Source: Leptothoe kymatousa TAU-MAC 1615 (lineage in GTDB: Bacteria; Cyanobacteriota; Cyanobacteriia; Phormidesmidales; Phormidesmidaceae). From it: 64,000 nucleotides of DNA. Positions 36,026 to 43,576 of the stretch are shown here, in pieces (the first letter of the stretch is position 1; every line of letters starts with the position of its first letter). The DNA is taken from the NCBI RefSeq assembly GCF_018739865.1, contig NZ_JADOER010000004.1, positions 940,157-1,004,156 of the forward strand, given 5' to 3'. Position numbers and translations under genes: made by a program. A model generated the notes under the pieces. The model saw nothing but the letters and a program-made list of their open reading frames with translations. It ran no database searches and had not been told where the DNA came from.

Positions 36026-37646
36026 ACCCATCCTGCCCGATCCAGATAGCCTATCCCTAGCCCAACTTGTCGCCCAGCTAATCGTCGTCCGCACCACCGG
36101 GCACCTATTCGACCACGAAATCGAATATCCCCAATGGGAAGCCACCCACGACCAGCTAGCGCACTACATCACCGAGCTAGGTGTGGGCGGCATTATCCTA
36201 CTGGGCGGTAGCAGTGCCGAGGTTGCCCTGCGCACCCAGGCACTTCAGGCCATGGCCGACATTCCCCTGCTGATCGCCGCAGACATCGAAGAAGGCGTCG
36301 GTCAACGCTTTAGCGGTGCCACCTGGTTTCCACCACCCATGGCCCTGGGGGAAATCGCCCGCACAGATTTGCAATTAGCCAAAACCTACGCCCACCGGTT
36401 TGGCCAGGCCACCGCCCAGGAAGCCATGGCCATCGGCCTCAACTGGGTGCTAGCCCCGGTGGTGGATGTCAACAATAATCCCGCCAATCCGGTGATTAAT
36501 GTGCGGGCCTTTGGCGAGACCCCCGAGATTGTTGCCCAACTAACCCAATCATTTATCCAAGGGGCACAGGCCTATCCGGTGCTAACCACCGCCAAGCACT
36601 TTCCCGGCCATGGGGATACGTCCATCGACTCCCACCTGAGTTTGCCAGTAATTGACCATGACCTAACCAGGCTAGACCAGGTAGAGTTAGCGCCGTTTAA
36701 GGGGGCAATTTCTACTGCAGCCAAGCCCGTGGATAGCGTTATGACGGCCCATCTCCGGTTGCCAGCCTTCGATCAGCAGCATCCGGCCACCCTCTCAAAG
36801 CCGATTTTGACCGGCCTATTGCGCCAGGAACTAGGGTTTGATGGGCTAATTGTCACCGATGCCCTAGTGATGGGGGCCATTACCGAGACCTATGGCCCCT
36901 ACGAAGCAGCCGTGCTAGCGGTGGAAGCCGGTGCCGATGTGGTGCTAATGCCAGCGGATGTGGAAGGCTGCATTCAAGCCATTTGCGAAGCGGTGCGGGT
37001 GGGCCGCATAGACAAAAGCCAGATTCGAGCCTCGGTGGAGCGGATTTGGCGAGCCAAGCATAAGGTGTCGGGGCCGCTGGGCACTGGGCCATCCTGCCAC
37101 AATTGGGAACCAGCGGAGCCCGTAACCCAGGTGCAGCAGTTGGCCCAACCAAAAACGCTGGAGCTGGCTCGCGATATTTTGCGATCATCAAATCGGCAGC
37201 AGCCTGGATTTAGGCCCAAAGGACCGGGGCAAAATGTGATTCTGGTGGATGATGTGCTGGGCTGTCGGTATTTGCCTAGGACGGCTCCAGCGATTACTGA
37301 ACCAATAAGGTGGGGATATGAGCTGACGCTGCTGGATAGTCGGTCATCTCAATTGCCGAAGACGGGGGTGCCGACATTAGTGCAATTGTTTATTCGAGGA
37401 AATCCCTTCCGTAGCGGTCAGAATCTAGTGCAGCTGGCGCGCCAGTATTTGGAGACGGCCGTAGGGGATTTACAAGCGGTAGTGGTTTATGGCAGCCCCT
37501 ATGTTTTGGCACAGTTAGAGTTGTCAGAGGATATTTCTTGGGTCTTTAGCTATGGCCAAATGCCGATGGCGCAGTCGTTGGCGTTGGAGACTTTGGTGGG
37601 GGCGGTGGTTGCTGTTGGGGCGGTGGATCGGAGTTTTACGGATTAG
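36018..37646 (+). CDS. Glycoside hydrolase family 3, NagZ-like beta-N-acetylhexosaminidase
   Basis: 542 residues. The GH3 barrel shows PLLIAADIEEGVGQRF, WVLAPVVDVNNNPANPVI and the NagZ signature TTAKHFPGHGDTSIDSHLSL with its catalytic His loop; the nucleophile Asp is in GLIVTDALVMGAI. NagZ releases GlcNAc from recycled muropeptides in the cytosol, and no signal peptide is seen here, consistent with that. The chain extends about 190 residues beyond the barrel with a second alpha/beta domain (VVVYGSPYVLAQLELS) not in short NagZ. The start lies in the third copy of a 16-bp repeat. It may pair with the LD-carboxypeptidase at 6.8 kb in wall recycling. Confidence 0.9.
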   Translation: MLKPILPDPDSLSLAQLVAQLIVVRTTGHLFDHEIEYPQWEATHDQLAHYITELGVGGIILLGGSSAEVALRTQALQAMADIPLLIAADIEEGVGQRFSGATWFPPPMALGEIARTDLQLAKTYAHRFGQATAQEAMAIGLNWVLAPVVDVNNNPANPVINVRAFGETPEIVAQLTQSFIQGAQAYPVLTTAKHFPGHGDTSIDSHLSLPVIDHDLTRLDQVELAPFKGAISTAAKPVDSVMTAHLRLPAFDQQHPATLSKPILTGLLRQELGFDGLIVTDALVMGAITETYGPYEAAVLAVEAGADVVLMPADVEGCIQAICEAVRVGRIDKSQIRASVERIWRAKHKVSGPLGTGPSCHNWEPAEPVTQVQQLAQPKTLELARDILRSSNRQQPGFRPKGPGQNVILVDDVLGCRYLPRTAPAITEPIRWGYELTLLDSRSSQLPKTGVPTLVQLFIRGNPFRSGQNLVQLARQYLETAVGDLQAVVVYGSPYVLAQLELSEDISWVFSYGQMPMAQSLALETLVGAVVAVGAVDRSFTD

Positions 37647-38186
37647 TGAATTGGATCATCAAATAGCTTGAGCTCGCCTTGGACTCAAAGTCGCAAGGCT
37701 AATTGGATCAAAACCGCTCAAACGGTTAGGAGATCGATAAAAGCCTTAAATTTAGGGCTGCATAGCCAGGTTGTTGCTTTTAGCAAACAGCACTCGATTA
37801 GCGTTGGGTTTTGAACCCAGCGTGGGTTGAAGCTACATCACCTGTCATGCCGATTTAAGCAATTCAGCGATCCAGTCTTTGTCGGCTTCAGAAAAACTGG
37901 GCGGTGGCAGCGGTTGTGATTAGTCAATACGCAGATCGCAACTGGCTCGCTCGTATATCCCTGTAACAATCGCTTGCAAGTCGATTCTGAGCGAAGTCGA
38001 AGAATTCCCGTTGGCTGAGCGAAGTCGAAGCCAACGGGAATTCTTTGTTGCAAAAAAATAGCACGACCAGCTTTGCCTAAAATTTGTTCTAATGGACCAT
38101 TTAATTTACCTGTAGCATGGGCGATCCAGGGGGAACGTTTGTAGCATCGGAGTAGTCATAAAATCCTATTACCTGGAGCCGCATCG
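37647..38186. other. 540-bp intergenic region with REP-like element
   Basis: No supported gene. The only clear structure is the inverted repeat at 37987-38044, listed separately. Confidence 0.4.
37987..38044. repeat. Dispersed-repeat type element with 16-bp stem
   Basis: CTGAGCGAAGTCGAAG occurs twice (37987-38002 and 38015-38030). The second copy forms the loop of a perfect 16-bp hairpin, AGAATTCCCGTTGGCT (38001-38016) with AGCCAACGGGAATTCT (38029-38044). The GAGCGAAGTCGAA motif resembles widespread short genomic repeats. It is 1 kb from a RAYT gene. Confidence 0.6.
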
Positions 38187-38975
38187 ATGAACACAATGCC
38201 AGCATTTTTAACCGCAGCAATTGTTCTTGTCCCTGGCACTGCCCTGGCTCAGGTAACCGAAACAGGCTTTTTAGATCGTACCCTCACCCTTGATGGTACC
38301 GAGTATGCCTACCAAGTCTATGTGCCGAGGAATTACGAAGCGGCTGGGGAATGGCCTGCGGTTCTATTTCTCCACGGGGCTGATGAATATGGTGATGAAG
38401 GGCTAAAGCAAACCGATGTGGGTCTGGGTAGCGCTATTCGCTCCAATCCAGAGCGTTGGCCCACGTTGGCTATTTTCCCCCAGGTGCCCGAAGATGCCGA
38501 CTTGATTTGGCAGGACCTAGCCGGACAAATTGCCATGGCGGCTCTAGACGAAACCGTAGAAGAATTTAGCATTGATGAATCGCGAGTGTATCTGACGGGA
38601 CTATCGCTGGGAGGGGAGGGCACTTGGTATCTCGGCTATACCTATCCAGAGCGGTTTGCAGCCCTAGTGCCCATCTGTGGTTATGTGGCAGGCATGGATG
38701 GCTTTCCCTCCTTTGTGCCGGACTCTAGTGCAGACATTTATGCGGATGTGGCAGAACGGATCCAAGAGATTCCTATTTGGATCTTTCATGGAGATGCGGA
38801 TGATGTTGTGCCAGTGGAAGAATCTCGGCAAATGATGGCGGCATTAGAATCTGTTGACGCTAATGTGCAATACACTGAATTCAGTGGGATAGGGCATAAT
38901 GCTTGGGACCCGGCCTATGCAGATGAAGCCTTACCGATGTGGTTGTTTGAACAACAGCAGGAACAACAACAGTAA
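38187..38975 (+). CDS. Secreted alpha/beta-hydrolase, esterase / dienelactone-hydrolase like
   Basis: 262 residues. The signal peptide is FLTAAIVLVPGTALAQ. The alpha/beta-hydrolase fold shows the oxyanion strand AVLFLHGADEYGDEG, the nucleophile elbow YLTGLSLGGEGTW (Ser), WIFHGDADDVVPVEES (Asp) and FSGIGHNAWDPAY (His), so the triad is complete. The family includes periplasmic carboxylesterases and PHB-depolymerase-like enzymes; the substrate is unknown. It has a Gln-rich C-terminus. It sits between the REP-like elements and the RAYT gene. Confidence 0.88.
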   Translation: MNTMPAFLTAAIVLVPGTALAQVTETGFLDRTLTLDGTEYAYQVYVPRNYEAAGEWPAVLFLHGADEYGDEGLKQTDVGLGSAIRSNPERWPTLAIFPQVPEDADLIWQDLAGQIAMAALDETVEEFSIDESRVYLTGLSLGGEGTWYLGYTYPERFAALVPICGYVAGMDGFPSFVPDSSADIYADVAERIQEIPIWIFHGDADDVVPVEESRQMMAALESVDANVQYTEFSGIGHNAWDPAYADEALPMWLFEQQQEQQQ

Positions 38976-39020
38976 GTGGCCGCACATTGGCACCCCCCAG
39001 AGAGCTTTGCCATAGTCTCC

Positions 39021-39042
39021 GTAGGGTGCATTTCAATGCACC
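39021..39042 (+). repeat. REP-like palindrome upstream of the RAYT gene
   Basis: GTAGGGTGCATTTCAATGCACC contains the hairpin GGTGCAT-TTCA-ATGCACC (39025-39042). It shares GTAGGGTG with 6738-6756 and with the complement of 48635-48655. It lies 50 bp before the transposase start, the usual position for a REP next to its RAYT. Confidence 0.6.
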
Positions 39043-39091
39043 GTCTACCAAGTGTCATTATGGGCAATTGACTTTCCAGGGTAATTTGGCT

Positions 39092-39859
39092 ATGGCACGT
39101 ACTCCACGTAAATTTCAAAAAAACTATTGTTATCACATCACCACTCGCTGCAACAATCGAGAATTTCGACTGACTCGGTTTGAATGTCGGGAACTGTTGT
39201 TGTTTGCAATTCGGCGATGTCGAGACAAATTTGGCTTTAAGCTCTATGGCCTTTGCATTATGAGCAATCACATTCATTACTTGCTAGAGCCAGCCGAACC
39301 CAATGATGTGCCTAAAATTATGCACTGGCTAAACTGGTATACCGCCATGTGTTTTAACCGATTGTTGAACCGCACCGGGCACTTTTGGGAAAAGCGTTAC
39401 CACAGCACAGGCTTTGCCAATACGGACCATCGCCGAGCATTGAACACATTACGCTACATCCATGGAAACCCTAAGGCTGCCAGTATGCAACAGGGCTGGT
39501 TTTATGACTTTAGCAACTACGGCAGCTACGACCGGTTGACCGATGATGGCATTACCCAATGGCATCCGGCTTTTCTGGCATTGGGGATAACGCTGGAACT
39601 CTGTGCTGCTGTATATCGTAGGTTTTGTAAACGATATAAACCTAGCCCCAAAACAGAGAGACGTAACCATTGGGGTAGTCAACGGTTGGCAGGACTAAAG
39701 CAGAAAATGAAAGCTAAAAAGGTTAGCCCTGGCCAAAAAAGCCTGTGGAAAGAATGGCAATTACCTTTTGATGAAGTGGTGGCAACGGCTAAAAAGTTTG
39801 TGCTGGCCAATTGTCTTAACCCTGACATTGCAGGGGCTCAATTTCCAGAAACAACGTAG
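39092..39859 (+). CDS. REP-associated tyrosine transposase (RAYT, Y1/HUH, IS200-like)
   Basis: 255 residues from ATG 39092 (MARTPRKFQKNYCYHITTRC); the open frame to 38987 overlaps a palindrome and is not used. The HUH motif is in MSNHIHYLLEP (HIH), and the Tyr region is LRYIHGNPKAASM, as in RAYTs (YIHxNPxxA). GHFWEKRYHS is also characteristic. RAYTs are domesticated single-copy transposases that process REP palindromes; here matching palindromes lie upstream and elsewhere in the window. The 3' end overlaps the NACHT-GUN4 gene by 44 bp, tail to tail. Confidence 0.92.
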   Translation: MARTPRKFQKNYCYHITTRCNNREFRLTRFECRELLLFAIRRCRDKFGFKLYGLCIMSNHIHYLLEPAEPNDVPKIMHWLNWYTAMCFNRLLNRTGHFWEKRYHSTGFANTDHRRALNTLRYIHGNPKAASMQQGWFYDFSNYGSYDRLTDDGITQWHPAFLALGITLELCAAVYRRFCKRYKPSPKTERRNHWGSQRLAGLKQKMKAKKVSPGQKSLWKEWQLPFDEVVATAKKFVLANCLNPDIAGAQFPETT

Positions 39860-42290
39860 GCTCTGGTGCCAGGTAACGATTGGCTGAAACCTTTGTTTTA
39901 GCGAACTCAAACCACTGATAATAAAAATCTTGATCGGACTGAACCGCCAATAGGCTAAAGTTTACAAGTCTGGATGCGAGAGAAGAGACAATAAAATGGA
40001 CGTGCGTAAAAACGTGTGGCGCTGTCGTTCGGGGGTGTCCAGCTGACGGAGGTATCCAATTAGATGGAGTAACATATCCATAACGTGTACGAGCTGGCAT
40101 GTACTCTCGTTTCTGGGAGGTGCCCAGCCCGACGAAAGGTAAGTGTCCCTTGGGTGAGGAAAGGTCATATTTTGTAGAATTCTTCCAATCAACTATCCTG
40201 TAAAACTTAGAGAATGCATCCTCATGATATTTGCCATCGGGAACCCCACCGCACTTAGTTAGGTATAGGTCTTTCTGGATGCTAAATCCAAACTTCCCAT
40301 TGCTGTGGTTTACCCACAGATCATCAATGGCTTTGAGTTCCTCACAGGGAAAGTTGAGCAGTTCGTCGCTGCTAAAAATCTGGCCCTCGTCTTTACCTAC
40401 GGTGGTAATCATCAACCGATAGGTTTCATTGTCAGCTTCTTCCCACTGGCCCTTTTTCAGATAGTTTTCTAGCTTCTTATACCGTGATACGGCCACGGCC
40501 TTTTTAAGACCTGCTAGTTCTGCTTCTAGTTTAGGGTCAATGCGTTTAGTGGTGTCTTGCAAACAATTATAGGCTAAATCTGTTGCATTCAAGTCCAACA
40601 TTTTGCGTATCAAGCGCGTGGGCTTAACCTGGGCGGCATAGAGCAAAATAGTAGGCTTCCACCAGTCGTCTTCCAAGTGGCCATACAACAATGCTTCGGT
40701 TTGGGTCCGGACGATTTCAGCGGCTGCCAGATATTCCTGAAAGCTCAGGTGGGCAAATTCAATCTCGTCTTCCTGTTCGATCAGCAGTTCACTAATCTGT
40801 ATAACCTGCTCCAAAAACTCACGGATATCTAGTGCCTCTTCCTGCTGTTGTCCATAGCCTCGCAACAGGAGTAACAGTTCTTTTCGAGGGATACGTTCCT
40901 GCCTCCGTGTCATCATTTCCAGCGCTAGCTTTTGCAAAATGCTCTGGGCATTGAATTCAGTCAGCACCGTGTCTAGTTGGCGGGCACTGGGACGATCCTG
41001 CAATTGCAGCACACATATCTCCCGATATAGCTCCACCCGGCGCTTGGGTAAATTCTTCCTCGGGTAGCGCCGATGAAAGGTGACAATCATATTAAGCAAC
41101 AGGGGATTTTTGGCCAGGTCTTTTAGTTCCTGTCGATCTTCAATCTGGTTCAACAAATCCTGGGCAGACTCTGCGGCTAGCTTTTTCACATCAGGGTCAC
41201 TGCGACCACCATGGGCGTACTTCTCCTGACATTCATACCAGCGGGTAACAAAGTCTCGTCGCTGCTGTTCATTAAAGTCCTGTACCCATAACCCTGTGGA
41301 GAGTTCTAAACGATCGGCAGCAGGCTGCTGTTTATAAGCTTTGGGTCGGGAAGTGAGAATAAAAATAGAATTGCCATAGTGCCGCATTTGGTCATTAATC
41401 CAGCGGGCCACTTTAGGTCGCTGGGCTTTGGCCACTTCATCAAACCCGTCTAGCATCACCACCGCATTGCCCTGGCGCAGCAGGTTAGTAGCCCAGTTTT
41501 CCGGCACGGGGCGGTCATTACCTTCCTTGGGCAAGTTGGGAATGTGATGGTTGGTAATCAGCTCTGGCAAATTAGGCGGAGTTTCCTGGGCCAGCAGGTC
41601 TCGATATTTGCGTAACACTAGCAACACTGGAATCCGCTTGGGCACCTGAAACCGTCCCTGCTGTTTAGTTCCATAGATATAGGCCACATGCTTGAGCAGG
41701 GTGGTTTTGCCGTAGCCGCCCCAGGCTAAAACTGCCAATTGCCGAAAGGGACGACGCTTCTCCGCCTGACGGATACAGTGCCAGATATTAAGGTCTTGAA
41801 ACGGCTCTAGTTCTGCCCGTGCCAGGGGCTGGGGTGAATTCTTGAAACCGGGCAAATTACCGCTCAGGTTTAGCCCCAACGGGACAAACACTTCTTCTAG
41901 CATAGGGGTAAATATGCCCTCATATTGGCCCATCCCCTCAGGCCGATAGGACTGACAGTCCCATGCCTGACACTGTAAATACCAATCTTCGAAACTACCG
42001 TAGGTTAACCGTTCAGCAGTGCGGTCAATCCCCTGATTTAGCTTTTCACCAGCGGATTCTAACCTGCGCTCATTTCCCTTGTGAACTGGCATTAGCAGCT
42101 TGGCTCCGTAGGCAATGCCTAGGCCGATCACGGCTGAGGCAATCGCCTTTGGAATACTGCCATCCTGTTTAATCAGTTGCCAAAAAGCGTTTGCCCCACC
42201 CGCTGTAATGCCACCGGCTGAAATTGCTTTCAGCACAATATCTGCCAGTTTTTCGTTAAGCGGTGGTTCAGGGCCAGAGGATTGAGCCAT
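39816..42290 (-). CDS. NACHT NTPase with C-terminal GUN4 domain
   Basis: 824 residues. The N-terminal 95 residues hold hydrophobic helices (ISAGGITAGGANAF, AIASAVIGLGIAYGAKLL) and may anchor to a membrane. The NACHT NTPase spans roughly 180-560: Walker A VLAWGGYGKTTLLKH (about 187-201), Walker B NAVVMLDGFDEVAK (275-288), then SIFILTSRPKAY and ELKDLAKNPLLLNMIV. FAHLSFQEYLAA is the usual winged-helix end. From about 604 to 780 lies a GUN4 domain: YKKLENYLKKGQWEEADNET, FPCEELKAIDDLWVNHSNGK, FGFSIQK, DLSSPKGHLPFVGLG and LASRLVNFSLL. GUN4 binds Mg-porphyrins and stimulates Mg-chelatase. STAND NTPases act as switches that oligomerise on ligand binding, so this may be a tetrapyrrole-responsive switch. 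No CHAT, caspase or TIR partner is seen. Confidence 0.92.
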   Translation of the reverse strand: MAQSSGPEPPLNEKLADIVLKAISAGGITAGGANAFWQLIKQDGSIPKAIASAVIGLGIAYGAKLLMPVHKGNERRLESAGEKLNQGIDRTAERLTYGSFEDWYLQCQAWDCQSYRPEGMGQYEGIFTPMLEEVFVPLGLNLSGNLPGFKNSPQPLARAELEPFQDLNIWHCIRQAEKRRPFRQLAVLAWGGYGKTTLLKHVAYIYGTKQQGRFQVPKRIPVLLVLRKYRDLLAQETPPNLPELITNHHIPNLPKEGNDRPVPENWATNLLRQGNAVVMLDGFDEVAKAQRPKVARWINDQMRHYGNSIFILTSRPKAYKQQPAADRLELSTGLWVQDFNEQQRRDFVTRWYECQEKYAHGGRSDPDVKKLAAESAQDLLNQIEDRQELKDLAKNPLLLNMIVTFHRRYPRKNLPKRRVELYREICVLQLQDRPSARQLDTVLTEFNAQSILQKLALEMMTRRQERIPRKELLLLLRGYGQQQEEALDIREFLEQVIQISELLIEQEDEIEFAHLSFQEYLAAAEIVRTQTEALLYGHLEDDWWKPTILLYAAQVKPTRLIRKMLDLNATDLAYNCLQDTTKRIDPKLEAELAGLKKAVAVSRYKKLENYLKKGQWEEADNETYRLMITTVGKDEGQIFSSDELLNFPCEELKAIDDLWVNHSNGKFGFSIQKDLYLTKCGGVPDGKYHEDAFSKFYRIVDWKNSTKYDLSSPKGHLPFVGLGTSQKREYMPARTRYGYVTPSNWIPPSAGHPRTTAPHVFTHVHFIVSSLASRLVNFSLLAVQSDQDFYYQWFEFAKTKVSANRYLAPEPTLFLEIEPLQCQG

Positions 42291-42351
42291 GGCAATCAGG
42301 GACGATTCACCCCTATTTTGGCGTAAACAGAGACAAATGGACGGTTAAAAG

Positions 42352-42501
42352 ATGAAACCCTTAATGCCAGTAATTTTGGCTACCGTGTCTGGTGCTTTCA
42401 ACGCCTTTATCATCAACGTCATTGAATTTAGTAAAACCCTTAGGTCTCGGTTCGAAATTTACCGTAGGTCCAAAGTAGGGGTATCCCACCTAGGCTTCTA
42501 G
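42352..42501 (+). CDS. Candidate small membrane protein, 49 aa, divergent from NACHT-GUN4
   Basis: ATG 42352 opens 49 codons to TAG 42499-42501. The N-terminal part MKPLMPVILATVSGAFNAFI is hydrophobic, then NVIEFSKTLRSRFEIYRRSK is amphipathic and basic, the pattern of a single-pass peptide. There is no strong Shine-Dalgarno (only GGACGG about 7 nt upstream). It lies 61 bp from the NACHT-GUN4 start, divergent, and about 250 bp before psb34. The family is not recognised, and it could be chance. Confidence 0.35.
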   Translation: MKPLMPVILATVSGAFNAFIINVIEFSKTLRSRFEIYRRSKVGVSHLGF

Positions 42502-42698
42502 AGGTTGGGGTAATTAACTTAAGTACAGTTGCAGGAAAGGCGCATTGACCCACAACCGCCTGCTACATCAGCCGCACTCCAGTAGCACCTAGCGTTCAAA
42601 TAGATGTGCCGTAAAACTGCGTAACTATCCATAGAGGTATTTTATAGATCTAATAAAATCTATTCTGTCAAGTAAATTTGCAATTTGTAATATTCTGC

Positions 42699-42716
42699 GT
42701 TACATTGGTTTACATA
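42699..42716 (+). promoter_or_regulatory. HLR1-type RpaB binding site upstream of psb34
   Basis: GTTACATT-GG-TTTACATA matches both HLR1 half sites with the canonical 2-bp gap. It ends 32 bp before the psb34 ATG. RpaB controls hli and related high-light genes through this element, which fits an HLIP-like target. The remaining gap (42291-42698) holds only the candidate ORF at 42352. Confidence 0.75.
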
Positions 42717-42748
42717 AGAACACGCTTTCAGAAAAAGGACACCGTTTT

Positions 42749-42919
42749 ATGTACACCACCATTAATGAAACTGGTCAGCTCAATAACTACGCGACTGAGC
42801 CTGAAATGTACTTAGCGTCCTACCCAGCCCCTGAGCAGCAGCGTCGTTACATGCTGCAAGCTGGTCTAGCTGCACTTCTCCTCAGTGCAGTTACATTGAT
42901 TACCCTTGTCGTTAGCTAA
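42749..42919 (+). CDS. psb34: Psb34, HLIP-like photosystem II assembly protein
   Basis: 56 residues. MYTTINETGQLNNYATEPEM is the hallmark start of the ssl1498 light-harvesting-like family, now called Psb34. PEQQRRYMLQAGLAALLLSA and one membrane helix follow. Psb34 binds CP47 in PSII assembly intermediates and is thought to replace HLIPs during biogenesis. AAGGA lies about 9 nt before ATG 42749. It lies 73 bp upstream of psb35 on the same strand, with an HLR1 site in front. The gene is too short for many ORF callers. Confidence 0.92.
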   Translation: MYTTINETGQLNNYATEPEMYLASYPAPEQQRRYMLQAGLAALLLSAVTLITLVVS

Positions 42920-42992
42920 TCTTCGCTAGGGCCAACGGTTATTCGCTTTACAGCAAGTTTTAGAAATTTTAGAAACAGAAAGGAGACACACT

Positions 42993-43223
42993 ATGATTGC
43001 AGTTTTATTGTCCGTCATCGTTGTTGGTTGGGTCGCTGCCGCCATCATTGGTACCCAAGCCTATTTCATGGGAGAGCAGACCAAGCCCATCCACGAGCGC
43101 AACTGGAATTCCGAAGGGTTTGACGGTCTAGCTAAGCTAGTCACCGGTCGTGAAACAGATTTCAACGATCGCGTATATCCCTTCAGTGGCGATGCCTACA
43201 GCAGCAACGCTGCCAACGGTTAA
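42993..43223 (+). CDS. psb35: Psb35, photosystem II assembly protein
   Basis: 76 residues. One N-terminal membrane helix (IAVLLSVIVVGWVAAAIIGT) is followed by QAYFMGEQTKPIHERNWNSE and a polar tail ending DAYSSN. This matches the Ssl2148/Psb35 family, which stabilises the CP47 module and its HLIPs. A strong AAGGAG precedes ATG 42993 by 7 nt. Its place just after psb34, also a CP47-binding assembly factor, supports the call. A strong terminator follows. Confidence 0.87.
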   Translation: MIAVLLSVIVVGWVAAAIIGTQAYFMGEQTKPIHERNWNSEGFDGLAKLVTGRETDFNDRVYPFSGDAYSSNAANG

Positions 43224-43274
43224 GTCAACAACGCTTCGGGTTTAGTTTCAGCATCATCTAGAAGTCAAGCCAAG

Positions 43275-43317
43275 CGAGTATTTGTTGGGGTAATTCCCCG
43301 GCGACTACTCGTTTTTT
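43275..43317 (+). terminator. Intrinsic terminator of psb34-psb35
   Basis: Stem CGAGTA (43275-43280) with TACTCG (43306-43311), and inner GTTGGGG with CCCCGGC (two G-U pairs), followed by six T. Confidence 0.85.
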
Positions 43318-43404
43318 CTGTTGTGGGCTTTTTGAGGTATTGCGTTCAAATGCATTTAGGAACATACGAACAAGCTGTTTGACTTCGTGATTCTTGCCCC
43401 CAAA

Positions 43405-43451
43405 CCCCCAATCCTGGGGGCTTTGAGTCTAGCTTCCCCCAATCTTGGGGG
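43405..43451. repeat. Two C-rich hairpin repeats
   Basis: CCCCCA-ATCC-TGGGGG (43405-43420) and CCCCCAATCTTGGGGG (43436-43451), 15 bp apart, preceded by another CCCCCAAA. They resemble dispersed cyanobacterial palindromic repeats. The rest of 43318-43576 has no feature I recognise. Confidence 0.6.
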
Positions 43452-43576
43452 ACAGGAGGGGGCCTCGATATCTGATGAAAACTGGGTTAACCTGCCTAAT
43501 CAAAACTCACTACTTTTCAAGCACTGTCCTTGTCGGTGATGTTGTTTTTGTGCAGTCCCCTCGCTGATTTGTAACG

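Noticed and set aside
37838..38053. 71-aa minus-strand ORF
   Set aside because: It is made largely of the repeat element at 37987-38044 and has no ribosome site or protein-like composition.
38187..42290. Prophage or integrative element around the RAYT and NACHT genes
   Set aside because: No integrase, phage structural gene, tRNA or flanking att-like direct repeat; RAYT genes are chromosomal single-copy genes.
42440..42475. tRNA-like GGTTCGAAATTTACC
   Set aside because: It recalls a T-arm, but no acceptor, D or anticodon arm can be built around it.
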